This document shows positions 36,333-48,380 of a stretch of 64,000 bases of DNA, one piece after another. The notes beneath the pieces were generated by a model that saw nothing but the letters and a program-made list of their open reading frames with translations, was not told where the DNA came from and did no database searches. Each line of letters opens with the position of its first letter. Position 1 is the first letter of the stretch. This DNA is from Alisma plantago-aquatica. Taxonomy: Eukaryota > Streptophyta > Magnoliopsida > Alismatales > Alismataceae. Where the stretch lies: contig OY856409.1 in the NCBI GenBank assembly GCA_963693085.1, forward strand, positions 1,616,979,711-1,617,043,710, given 5' to 3'. Both the position numbers and the translations under genes were made by a program.

Positions 36333-39300
36333 TGTGAGAACTTGTTACACTAAACGAGATTACCCAAAACATAAAACACAAACGATCATTAATTAATCAC
36401 ATACCCAAAAATATGGGTAAATTAAAACCGATTTCAACATCAACACCCACTCACAAACATTTGCATAAGAGCCCAACATCTTTCTTATATCCACACTATG
36501 ACAAGAATTTGATACAAATTGTTCTATCACCATAGCCACAATATATATACACATGAGAACAATATTTGTATATGCCACACAAACAATCATTAACATGCTA
36601 ATAAAATTCCGATTCATTTGAAACACCATATACAAACTATTCATGCCCAGACCGGAGAGTACTGGGATGACTCTAGGACACACTAGACATCTAATCAACT
36701 TTCTTAAAGATTCATTACTATCGATCCTCTTTGCTGCAACAAGTTTGTTTTTGTCACTTTTGATTACCTAAAAAAAGTGGTGAACCACAAGGGTGAGACC
36801 CATGCCCCAACAAGAGATATAACCTCGAACGACGTTTATTGATTACAACATTTTTAAGTAACTAAAAATTTTAAGTAGTTTAATTAGATATAACAAATAA
36901 GCTCAGTAGCACGGATGATTAACAAAATACATAAAGGAGCAGATAATAACTATCTTCATTAGCTAGACTATTATCATATCCCTATTAATAATATAAGGAG
37001 TCTAGCATCATGAGCATCTCTAACATCATGAATAAGTCTAGTATCATATGCATAGCTAACAACATCAACATGTCTAACATGTTTAACATATCAACATCAT
37101 AAGAAGAGCTACAACATAAGCACAACTATCTGGATAAGCATGATTAGCAGTATATGCATCTCTAGTTACAAAGGCATAGCAAGCAATATAAGCATAAGCA
37201 TCCCTGACATCACGAATATGTCTAGTAACATAACATGGCTATTAATATTGGCATCTCAAATAAAGGGAACAGAACTACATCATAAGTAGAACTAACATCA
37301 TAGCACAATGAACTACATATGCATGATTAGCAGTTTAAGCATTTATAATTACATGGGCATGGCTAGAAATATTAAACATAGCCAGAAGCATAATCTTAAC
37401 CATCAGTGTTAGTATATTTGACAACATAAGCATGTTTACAACATGAGCATAACTACAACATAAGCATATCTTTTATTTCTTATTGTACTATACATGATCT
37501 CAGTGAAAAGAAAGCAAACAAGGGTTGCATCCAATATGAAGTGTTGTGTATAACCTTAAATAGATATGCTAGATGTCTGTCTTAAATCTTTTATTACACC
37601 CTGGGGAATTTAAATCGTACCATTCAAAGTTCAACTGACCCGTGCGAAGGGCTATTCGGTTTCGTACAAGATCTAGGAGTGCCAGTATCCTAAAATCTCT
37701 TCCCCTCGGTCAGTACGAGTGAAAAGGCAGTGACATATCAGTCAAAGCTACCACTGTGTGACATATAGTGAAGCTGCTAACCACTAGTCTATCCTTGGTG
37801 CAGGTCACGACATTAGAAACTAGGGTATACAAAACCCTCTAATCCAAGATACAACCACAATTGTCCTCAATCACATCAAATGTCTGAGGCATGACCATAG
37901 CCATCCTCCATAACCTGCTTTGTGGATGACAAGGATATATCCTCAACCTGCCACCCCCACATACTCAACAGTATGCGCTCCAAGTTTCTCTTAGGAATAC
38001 TCGTTTCACCATCCAGCAAGTTCTGACACTGAAGATGGCTCTACGACATAGGGCACTACATGATTAGAGTTGCACTTGATTAGTTATGCCAATTGGGTGG
38101 ATTAAGGCTGCATCAAATAAGTGGACATACAAACCCTAATTCACATCTAGAAAGCATATAAATATCACAACTTTGAAAGATATAAAATGTGTGAAACATA
38201 ATTTCTCATCTCATCATCACATTGTACTATTCACTTGCCATTCATGAGACTACATTAGTCATCATACTATCACAAGATAAAAATCCTTTTCACAATATCA
38301 CAGGGTATCAACCCTTATCAATATAAGAGGATTACACCTCATTCAGGGCTCAACCATGCCCAGGTCATTAAGACCATCGTACTATTCCTTGCAAGATCAT
38401 CATTATCATTCCATGCCTTATAGCAAGGCTCAACAACATCACTTACATATAATACACCAGATCAACACAATATTGCATTAGTGAGCTAGGAGATATTCAT
38501 AAACCATCATAGAAGGGTTATATTATCAATAAGAATACTCCTTTATTACATCAACATGCAAGGAATCTAGATATGATTAACCCTCATCATATTCATAATG
38601 CACATGTTTAGCATAAGAAAGTATCAACCATGTGGCTATGATAACCATCAATTAAGACTTAAGGTTATGATCATATTAAGGAGGTTATTTCACCATCATG
38701 CCATCATATAAGAAGGATAAACATGAATACTCATCTTTATCTATTTGCATTAGAGTTAGGTTCAACAAGATAAATTATATTAATGTTACTAATTAGCACT
38801 CATATCCAAACCCAAACTCATGACATCCCCATTGGATCATGGGTGCATAAGGTGAAGCATCACCATCACATTTCATACTATTTCAAGTATGAACCCACAA
38901 ATAAATCAAGGTGTAACCATCAGGTTATAGCATACTAAGGTTTCAACAACAATAAGAGAGTACTCCATTATTGTATTAATCATTGAAGGACTATTAATAG
39001 CCAATTACCATCATTTAGTTATAGTAAAGCTAGGTATAACATGTTATACCTCATTAGGGTTACATATCAACACAATATGGTTATCATCCCTTCTATTCAT
39101 ATGAGTGAATAGGTAAGACTACCTTATTAAGGGTAACCCTCCATTTGTTCCATCATCTTTCAACCCATATCACCATACCACTATGTCACCTAGAACCATT
39201 GGATGTTCAAAAGGTAATACCATTGGTTGTTTACATAAGTAAACACATAGGATAAACCACCTATGAAGTCCTTGAGTTGTGCTCTAGAAAGAGTTACCAT

Positions 39301-39987
39301 TTAACCCTAGACATCCCTTGATTAACAACATTAACAGCTCCATTGAGAGTAGGGTAAAACCATAAGTAATTGTTTATTTAAAACAAGCCATCAATAAATG
39401 AGCTTTTTAAGTTGATCTCATAAAGGAAAACATATACATCACTTTACTAGGACCAACAAATTACATCTTGGCATCATTCCAATTTATTGGATGAAAAAAC
39501 ATTAGATCTTAACCATTAGGTCAAGTTCATATACTAAAACCATCAATTAGAGTATAGGTTCGACCATTGCATCAATAACCCAAGAAACCATTGGTTTAAG
39601 GCTTGATTGATGCTACAAATACATTCTTAGTTCACTATAGGTTGTGGAGACCTGATCCGCCATCACTAGTTACCATTAAGTCACCATAAGTTGTTAGATC
39701 AACACTATATTTATTAATCACCATCGAATATCAAGCTAATGTCACCATTGATTGTTAGCATCATTAGGGTATTTAGTTGTTGATCATTAAGCTTATAATT
39801 AGGCCAAAACATGACCTAAGGGGTGAAATTCAGTTGACACCCTTGGTCACCACCATCAGTTGTCATGAAGACAACACCATAGGGTTGTTGCAATGGTATC
39901 ATCATCGGGTCATGGGTTTATAGAAGAAATTGACTTAAAACCCTAAAATTGACCATTGGTTGATAGGTGCTTAGCACAATAGGTTGT

Positions 39988-39992
39988 CAAAC
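39988..39992. repeat. Target-site duplication CAAAC, left
   Basis: CAAAC before TGTTACGACC is repeated exactly at 43508-43512. LTR1 (2797-2801) and LTR2 (32649-32653) each have a single copy in the same context GGTTGTCAAACCAACCT. Confidence 0.92.
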
Positions 39993-42900
39993 TGTTACGA
40001 CCCCACCTCCCGATAACCCCCAATTAAGGGAGACTAAGAGGTCGAAGCCGCACCCATAACTTCCGGATCAAAGGTTTGACAATTAACTAAGAATAACTAT
40101 CAAATTTTAACATATTATATTGAAAAGTTGTAAGAAAACAAAATTTTGCATACCTTTTGAAAACTTAGATCTCTAAACCTATATCCACTTAAGGATTCTA
40201 CTCTAACTAATCCTCGTTGTAGTTTACTTCATGTATTTCACAGTATGACGATTTACTGTTTGTCCTTTTGGCTTGTACCTAAAACGTCGACAAACAAAAC
40301 GTCGGTCAGCCGAAGCTGGTATGTGGGGGAAACAATAATTATGTAAATATGTTAACAATGTAATCATTCAATTAATAATTTAACAACCCAGATTATATTT
40401 TAGATATAACTCCGCAATCCAAGAGTACCCTATCCTCTATGTTGTCCCCATTAAACCCCTCATGATCCACCTATAAGTGAACCAATTTCTAGGGTTGAGT
40501 CACATGGCACTACTCGTAAGTAGCCCACTCCTTAACTCATGGCAAGCTAATGAGTCTCATGGCACTACACGTAGGTAGCCCAGTTTCTAACTCTCGGTAA
40601 CCTAGACCTTGCTCTAGGATTACCCCTTTTTTTCTTATCCTTTTCAAAGCAATAGAGGTGGACCCAGATCTAGTCAGTTATATACGCACATTTATAGTGA
40701 TAATCATAGTCACTTTATAGTTGCATGAAATAAATAAACATCCAACAGTTATTTTCAAGCAACCGATTAAAACTTCAGGAATCATCGTGAAACTAGAGTG
40801 ATTATTCATAAGCGTAACCACATACCTGATTTGATGAGTCATGTAGATTATTCTACATATACTTCATGTATATACAATCAAGCCAATCAACAGATCCAAG
40901 CAAGTAATTCAATCATCACATAATTCCTGAAAAGAATATGTACTCTATTTATTACACACTTTATCAAGAATCTACTTTATTGACTTGGATTCACTTTCTA
41001 GGGTTTCTAATTTGCATTAAGGTTTCATTAATATTCATTAGGGTTTCTTAGATCAATTTCTCAAACTTTATCCCTTTTAGGTTAACAAATCCTAAAATAC
41101 TCTTTTCCATTTATATGAACCTTAATTGGTCAACTATCCATTTTAATAGTCTTTTATACCCAAATTGACTTAGGATCATCACATCCTTATTTATTCATGG
41201 ATTTGGACACCTAAACCAATTAAAAGACATATTCTCCTAAATTAGGGTTTTCAAGCTCATTAATGCATAATCATGCACGAAATCCTAAATTAAGCCAAAT
41301 ATATAAAAAGATCATCTTTTTAGATCCTATTTTCACTTTTATTAACAACAGGTTAATATCAGATTGAATTATCCAAATAACGTCATTAAGTCCATCTATC
41401 ATCAAATCTAAGGGTTTTTCCTTAATTAAATCATTAAAGATGATAACTTTATGCCCTTTTCAAATTCAAGCGCATTTACGCACATAAACTCTAAATTAGA
41501 CTAATTATGTGCAAAATTCTTCCTTTTTGAACATAATGTACCTTTTTACATTTAACTAGTTAACATCAACTCTAATGATCCATTAAACCCTATTAAACAC
41601 TTTATTCATTTCAAAATAGGGTTTCTTAATCTTTAATTCATTAAAGATGGTTATTTACACTACATTTCGAACTATGATCAAATTCAGGATATAACACTAT
41701 TTTTAATGTGTTCCTTGCATTTTTCTTATCAAAATACATATATAATTTGTCTTGATCGGAGTTACGAATAGCAAGATATGATTTTTGTAATAAATCACTT
41801 ACCACAGCCAATGAGAGGGCGCCACGTCGCATTTATCTTCATGCAACGTTGCTTTCTTTGGAAACATTTCGAATTGACCTTCTTGCCCTCGGTTAAGTCA
41901 TATCTGCTACAGCCCGTGGAGGGGCAAGACGGTCCAACGACCAGGTCGTCTCCTTCCTTGCGCAACCCTGCGCTGCCCGCTGCCCAGGTTGGTCTGCGGG
42001 GGGGTTATCCCCTCTACTCTCGGTCTGTGGGTGGCCGGAGATGGCCACCCTTCCTTGCTGCACCATGGGCGCACACATGGTGCCCCTAGGTCGCGGCCAA
42101 TACGGCCGTTTACCAGCAGGATCATCCCTTGGTCGCTGCTGCACCTGCTTCCGATCTGTAACACACATGCATGTACCCCCTCTCCTCCAAGGACCGGCAA
42201 CCATCCATGATGATGCCCACACCTGTGACGCCCCTTCCCGCGCTCAGATCACTCCTCGTCTCGTTCCCATGATGGCGGACTCATGTGGGCCAAACCTCTA
42301 CTTCGCGGCCTGCTTGCAGCCGCCTTGCTACCGTTGTGTCGGGGTGAAGGTAAAGGGTTGAGCGTCGAGCATTACTCCGGTGGTGTGGGAGTATCGTGCT
42401 TCCACCAAGACTGCTCCATGTTCCCTGGTTTGCTCCAGGATCTTTCTATCTTCTCTGAGTTAGGGTTTGAAGAAGAAGATGAAGAGGAAGAAGAAGAAGA
42501 TAGGGATGGCTGTGTTGAACTTCCTTCCAACACGACCCAGAACTCTACCCCTTATATAGGGGAGGTATCCACGCCCCCAGGACGTTCATACAAGGGGAAA
42601 CAAGCTCCTTTCCTAATAGGAAGCAATTTCCTTTAAATAAGGAGTAAACTTCTCTCTCTTCAACATCATTTTAATATACCTTTTTCTATAAATATTAGGA
42701 TTTTGAAAATCCTTTCTCTTATCATCATTGTTCTTGCATTTTAATCCATTAACCACGAAATCCTATTTTCCTTTATAGAAAATATCATCCTTTTAAACAA
42801 TACCACATAATTCATTAGTAATGCAACACATTATCCTCTTATTTTGCCTTTTTAGTATTTTCTCTTTCTTTACTCTTTATTGGGACTCCTTGGATCCCAA

Positions 42901-43507
42901 GACACTCCATTATTTCGAAATTCTTTTTATTGGATACTTATTATCCTTCTAGATGCATCATTATGCATTATTTCACATTATCTTGTTTATTTCTCATTTA
43001 AATATCTCTTTTTGAGTATTTCTTTTTATTTCTCTTTTGTTTTCCTCATTGGCATTCCTTTTAATATTAGCAACCTTATGGATACGAAATTTCCCCAAGA
43101 AATCTCATTTATGCCTCTTTCCACTCATTTTCCACATTTTATCATTATCTTCAATTTATTTTTTAATAAAGAAATACTTAATTAATCTTTTCTTTTCTTA
43201 TTGCTTTCTTTTTGCAACCTTGGACTCCTTGGTGCCCAAGGAACCCAAGAGGCATGAAATCCTCTTTGGATTTGCCTTCTAGAGGTTTCTACCTATTTCT
43301 TTTCTTAAAAAATCAATTATCCATTTACTAATTGAATTTCCTTGTTATTTGGGCCCAATAGCCAATAAATCCCACAACACAAACATCAAGGCTATTGTAA
43401 ACGAAATCCATTTATTTGAAGCAACTTATATCATTATTTGTTCAAATATCTTTAATATGAGAAATTACATTTCTCACCAAATGAACCCAAAATTTGGGGT
43501 TGTAACA
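39993..43507 (-). mobile_element. 3.5-kb solo LTR with a GC-rich core
   Basis: 3515 bp bounded by TGTTAC and GTAACA with an exact 5-bp duplication, absent from the two sister LTRs. The first and last segments are not repeats of each other and no PBS, PPT or protein domain is seen, so it is a single LTR left after LTR-LTR recombination, not a whole element. The core 41780-42640 is much richer in G and C than anything around it, which leaves long open frames in several frames and on both strands; none shows a domain. The minus strand reads CCCCTATATAAGGGG near 42549-42563 followed by a CTT-rich stretch, like an LTR promoter and leader, so minus orientation is favoured but not proven. Confidence 0.78.
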
Positions 43508-43512
43508 CAAAC
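43508..43512. repeat. Target-site duplication CAAAC, right
   Basis: Exact partner of 39988-39992; LTR3 sequence (CAACCTGATCC) resumes directly. Confidence 0.92.
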
Positions 43513-44789
43513 CAACCTGATCCAAGTCATATTATACCTTAGGAAGAATGTACACATGAATACAAGTTCATCTAGAACTAAAATCAGAATAGGGAACATT
43601 ATAAAAATTGAAATCTAAGTCAAGTATAGCTTTTTAGTGCATGGATCATCATTTTCAAGAAAGAACATGAGTTGGCAAGCTTATGGTAAGCAATAAATGT
43701 GGAGCAAGTTTTAAAACTGGCCTCTAATGAGAATATGAAATCCCAAACAGAAGAAAACTCGAGCAGGTAGGGTATAAAATCCAAGCATAAGTTGTGAACT
43801 CGTCCATCTAGCACCTTTCTTCATGAAATGAGAAAACCCTAAGCATAAGGAGCAAGAAAGGTAGGGTTTTATAGCTTTAGAGCAATTTATACCATGGAAC
43901 AACAAGTTTCCAACCTGGAGAAAGATAGGACGAAGGATAAAAAATAAATAAATAAAGGAAAGAAGGGGATTCTTACTCTTTTATGTCAAGATCACTCAAA
44001 GAAAGCTTTTAAAACCCTAAAAGGAAGTCAATTGTAACCCTAGAGCTTTTTCCCAAGAAGATCCCCACTTTCTTGTTCCTTGGATAGGAAATTCATAGAA
44101 ACACAGAGGGAGAATGAGGGTTGTATTAGGAGAGAAGTGGTGGAGATAAAATGGCTCGTTTGGGTGCTTAGGGATAAGTATATGAAACTTTAAGATAAAG
44201 AAAAAGAAAAAGTTGAAGTTCTAGTATCTTTTCAAGTGCCCATGGCCTTAAACTATTAAGAATATACAAGCACACACACAAGAATCTCCCCCACCATCCA
44301 TATAGACTTTCTTAGATTTCCTTTGTCGAATTTCCAATCCAATCAAATAATTCATTAGTTGATAGCTACTAAAGGTAGCTCATCCATGAAGGGGTAAACC
44401 CCAAAATACCCTTGAGGAAAACACCTTCAAACCAAGGTTAAATAGGATCCCCATGGCTAAAAAAAGCTCAAGAATGATGATAGAATATCCAAGGAACATA
44501 ATTCAAGTGATAAATTGCAAAGAAAACCTCTCAATTGGGTAAATTGTAGAAAAGTCTAAAATGTGCATAAAATTGCATAACTTGCTCAAACAATGTCCAA
44601 ATTTGAAACTTAAACTTGTATTATGATTTAAAAGCATATCACAAGGTTATACTAGGGTTATAAGAATTCAATTATGATAATTAAGCTTGTTCAACACTTT
44701 AAGCAAGGTTATGGGTCTCAAATAGGTTGTCACCCATCTTCTTGTCTCGTAGGAGATTTGTTGGAGAAGACCGTGGCTTTGATACCACT

Positions 44790-46317
44790 TGTTGAATCAA
44801 TGGGATCTAGAGGGGTGTGAATAGTGCTAAAAACACTTCAAAAAAACTTGTAGGACCTTCAAGTTACTTCAATATATGGGATTTGCAAGTATTGAATTTG
44901 CAGTGCAACTAAGCATACATATCAAGGATGAGAGAGATTGAAAAAACACAAAAACAAGATATGTAGAGTGATTCCAATCTCCAAACTAGGAGAAAGTCAA
45001 TCCACTATCTAGAGAGGTCAAGCTCTAGGATTTTGAAACCCATGTATACTTATATTCCACTATAAGACATACAAGATGGCCTTCCTTTTCTAGGGAAAAG
45101 GATGCCCACCCTCCTTTTTAAGGACCAAAATGAGCCAATAAACCAACCAAGGACTTACCTATCCTTTTATCTAGAGTTTTCTACCTCTACAAGGTCTTAC
45201 CCATTCTTGCAAGCAGCTGACACCTTCGCCAAGGAGATCCCCTTCTTGCATTGAGTTTTTTTGCCTTGATGTGTTTACCCACTCTACTCCCTGATCTTCA
45301 TACTTGACCTTATCCTTCACCTTGGAGAAGATTTTGCACCTTCACCTTCATAGAGAAGCTTTGCACCTTCTCCTTCACTTGGAGAAGCTTTCACCAACTT
45401 GATTTTCAAGAAAGGGGTTGGGGAAAGGGAAGCTTTGAGAGCTTTACAAGTCTACAATGGAGTAGCTCTCTCACACAAATATTTTCTCACTCATATAGAC
45501 ATTTTGATTTGCAAATAAGAGAGAGAAAGGGGCTCAAGTGGACTGGATGCATATTATAGCTAGGAGCTTGAATGGCATGAAAGATCAACCTTGGAATGAA
45601 CTCCAAGAGGTCCTATTTATAATTGGGGGTGTCCACTAGAGGCTAGAAGCATCAAGAAACATTTTCTATCCATTTGGGGTGTTGAAAAGGATATAATTTC
45701 GACTTTCGTAACACTCCAATGGTTAGAATCACTTTTTCTGCACTTTCTATACAATGCATTTGGTCGAGTTTTAATAAAGGTAACTTGACCAATTACACTA
45801 TATGACAAAGCAAATTTGAAACATCGGTCGAGTTTATCCTAGATGAAACTCGACCGATTGCATAAAATTAGTTTTGCCAGTGCAGGTGTCAGTCAAGTTC
45901 TATGTATTAAAACTTGACTGAACCTAGACATTTTCATAATGCATCAAGGGTGTCGGTCGAGTTTGTCACAGGAGAAACTCGATCGATAAAACACTCTATG
46001 ATGTATTTTAGAAAATTCCATTAGTCTGATTAAACATTCAAATTTAGAGCTCCTAATTTTTTTCTCATCTTAGTTACAAGTCATAGAATCAATACAAATG
46101 ATTACAAAAATCATCCTAAGGATTTTAGGGTGTTTTCCACAAAAGTGCATTTGCATTGCTTTTGACTTGAACTTGATCAAACTAGGGCTTGATTGAATTG
46201 ATCCTTTTCATGTACCTAATATACGAAATCAATCTTAGGTAGACATATTAGATACATATGAATGGGATGGTTATGTCATTATCAAAATATGGATAGTGTA
46301 TAACTCTCATGTCAACA
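44790..46317 (-). repeat. Copia-like LTR carrying a hairpin array
   Basis: 1528 bp, bounded by TGTTG and CAACA. The left end is fixed by the adjoining PBS complement; the right end is inferred from the CAACA terminus because no second LTR is in the window. No gene; the minus-strand frame at 45617-45808 overlaps a hairpin and is not called. Confidence 0.6.
45761..45986. repeat. Four consecutive GGTCGAGTTT...AAACTCGACC hairpins
   Basis: Inverted repeats at 45761-45791 (one stem mismatch), 45824-45857 (perfect 12-bp stem TCGGTCGAGTTT / AAACTCGACCGA, 10-base loop), 45890-45920 (perfect 10-bp stem CAGTCAAGTT / AACTTGACTG, 11-base loop) and 45953-45986 (12-bp stem, one mismatch, 10-base loop). Stems are variants of one word while loops differ, so the pairing is conserved and the loop is not. 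Confidence 0.9.
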
Positions 46318-47949
46318 AGTTAGACAATATAGATCAAACATATACCATTGTGATCAGCCTCAGGGAGGAGGTCATAGGTATAGAACGTGACACTATTAAG
46401 TGTTGGCAGATGCATCTGGGCTATTTCAGTATGATTGGCCAAACACATAAGTGATAGAACTTTGGATACAGTGAGTGTGAATACCCTGTCATATGTGAAC
46501 ATTTGTTTAATTATTTCCTATATATTATCTGAGTAATGCATATCTTTGTTTCAATCATTTGTATTACGTGACTTGTGACTTCAGAATAGCAAATATGAGA
46601 TTTCTAGTGCCATAATTGATTAGCGATGTACTTAGAGATCTGAGTGACATCAAAGATTATGTGACTACTATGATGTAGTTTTCTGGTGCTTCTGAGAACG
46701 TGATCTTAGCTCCCTTAAATGTTATGTAAGTTTTTAGCTTGTTGTTTATATGTCTAACCTATGAATACAATTTGTTGTGGAATTTAATTTTTATTTTATT
46801 TGCCTTCTATTAACTTTGAAATAAGCATTGACAGTTGTTAGTGATTGTTCTCGAGACTTGGACTGTGTGTTTCTTTGATTATTTGGGTGTGAAACTGACA
46901 CCAAATGAAGGACACCCAATAAAATTGGTGATTCATGTGTAAATATAGTTTTTCAATGCCCAACATATTTGTTAATATTTGCATCATATGACAATTTAAT
47001 AATGTAACATATCTATTAATCAAACTTATAAGGGCATGAAAGCATTCCATAGCGGCAGAGGGAAAGTAGATAAGAAAAGAAGTCAGTAACTTGGACGAGT
47101 GTTGATGTATACACTCTTCTCATTCCAATTGCATAATATATGTCCAACTCTGCTTGATAACATTTATTAACATAATTGTAAATCTACAAGGTCCTATACA
47201 AGACAATGGCTTGGCATGTACATATTATGTGATGTTGTACATGCAGACAATTGTCACCCACGCACAACAGATCAAATGTATGGAGGATGTAAGTTATTAG
47301 TCTTAGATCATATAAATGAAGTAGTCTCATTTGATAATACAAATAGTCAAATCTATTAGAAGTTTCATTCTCATTGCAATTTTTTGAGAATACCAAACCC
47401 TATACATTGGAGCAACTGAATGACCTACACGAACAGTGGACAGACTGCTTCATCAAAAATGTATACTTGAACGAAAAATTTAACGATTGATTGATATTGT
47501 TTGATAGTTCAAACTTTGATGTCAGGTTTCTTATTGTTATATATTATTATACATTATGACTTAAAATATGAGATGACAACTGTGTTGATATGTATTTTTG
47601 AGTGTGAATTGAATGTTAAGTGCATATTTATGTGTGAATTTGAATTTGAAGGCATGTGGAAGATAATGATGTGAATTTATGCATATATGTGTGAAATTGA
47701 AGTGTGACTTAGAAATGAAACAATTGAGCTGTGAGTTCATAGATTTGTGTACATTTGAAGTGAAAAAAATGAAAGAATGCGGCATGTTTGTGCCTATTTT
47801 GTATAATGTATGTTATTCTTACAGGTTTTCTGACCTATTGTTAACATGCGATGCTTGCAGAAGCCTACAGTTCTTTGGAACTTTTAATTCTGAAGAACTG
47901 CATGCAGCAGACAGGCTAGCAGCCGAACAACAGGTTTGCAGACCTGCTA
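46318..47949. other. Unassigned stretch, no supported gene
   Basis: About 1.6 kb without a recognisable gene. A short plus-strand run at 46345-46445 (CWQMHLGYFSMIG) faintly resembles the copia GAG-pre-integrase motif WHxRLGH, but it is too short to call. A 91-residue plus frame at 47679-47954 has no known domain; its end precedes the transposon-like sequence below and could be a degraded exon of a CACTA protein or of a host gene. Confidence 0.4.
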
Positions 47950-48380
47950 TATAAAAAACATCGACATTTCTCGTCAGTTATTTGTAAATAACCGACTACA
48001 TATACGTTCTACATCGGTTATTTACAAAAAGCCGACGACGAGGTTGACCTAAATTTTTTACTATTAAATCACTGATAAATCGACATCGAGTTATTCTTCC
48101 TCGGTTATTTGTCATTACCCAATCAACGAGGAAATTTTAATGGCGTGGGTTGTTCTTCATGCAACTGACGAGTAAAGGTCAAAGCCATCCAAAAATATGT
48201 TGCTCACTACACGTTACACTGTCGATTCTGCTGTAAAAAGGATCTGGCGACAAAAAATATTGTCATCAGTTTTTTGAATCGACGAAGAATGGTTGAGATT
48301 TAACTCGCCCACTTGGTCGTCAGTTTATGACTGACGTTGTATGCCTAAAATAACCGACTCCATATCCCCATTATGTAGCG
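47950..48380. mobile_element. Probable terminal region of a CACTA (En/Spm) transposon
   Basis: The stretch is rich in subterminal-type repeats in both directions: GTCAGTTATTTGTAAATAACCGAC (a hairpin), TCGGTTATTTACAAAAAGCC, CTCGGTTATTTGTC and ATAACCGACTCC. It ends TTATGTAGCG at 48371-48380, the reverse complement of CGCTACATAA, one base from the CACTA hallmark. Subterminal GTCGGTTATTT motifs are common in plant CACTA elements. The opposite terminus was not found in the window. Confidence 0.45.

Larger units (their letters stand above)
852..44720 (-). mobile_element. Tandem three-LTR array of a non-coding Ty3/gypsy-type (LARD-like) element, with nested insertions
   Basis: The base layer of the left two-thirds of the window. 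Repeat comparison gives LTR1 (852-4017, truncated), internal 1 (4018-4076 plus 13281-15657), LTR2 (15658-18911 plus 32301-33871), internal 2 (33872-36332) and LTR3 (36333-39992 plus 43513-44720). After removing insertions the LTR is about 4.83-4.87 kb and the internal region about 2.44-2.46 kb. Both internal regions have a tRNA-iMet PBS complement beside the LTR on their right and a polypurine-like region beside the LTR on their left, so all parts run on the minus strand. LTR ends are TGTGAGA and TCTCACA on the best copy. No protein is encoded. Two elements sharing the middle LTR is the expected product of unequal recombination between LTRs. The gypsy assignment is inferred from PPT context and kinship with the gag-bearing element at 18912. 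Confidence 0.75.
36333..44720 (-). repeat. LTR3 of the array, split by a solo LTR
   Basis: LTR sequence 36333-39992 and 43513-44720, 4868 bp. It starts TGTGAGA, the inverted counterpart of the TCTCACA end seen in LTR1 and LTR2, but stops at GGGTCTCA, two bases short of the expected end, where copia sequence begins. It aligns with LTR2 along its length. It holds a decayed copy (CTATA, 39635-39639) of the empty site used by the gag-only element. Confidence 0.8.
44721..46317 (-). mobile_element. Remnant of another copia-like element: PBS flank plus one LTR
   Basis: On the minus strand an LTR (44790-46317) is followed by AGTGGTATCAAAGCC, a one-mismatch initiator tRNA-Met site, and by 55 more bases of internal sequence before the break with LTR3 at 44720. 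The rest of the element is missing. The LTR start on the minus strand (TGTTGACATG, then TTTTGATAATGACATAACC) resembles SIRE/Maximus-type copia LTR starts. That lineage call is from memory and weak. Confidence 0.6.

Noticed and set aside
41778..42636. Cluster of overlapping 70-117-residue frames on both strands
   Set aside because: High G+C content removes stop codons in all frames; none has a domain and they lie inside an LTR.
46320..46502. Possible copia GAG-pre-integrase fragment next to the LTR at 44790
   Set aside because: Only about a dozen residues resemble the motif, and the frame is short and stops soon after.
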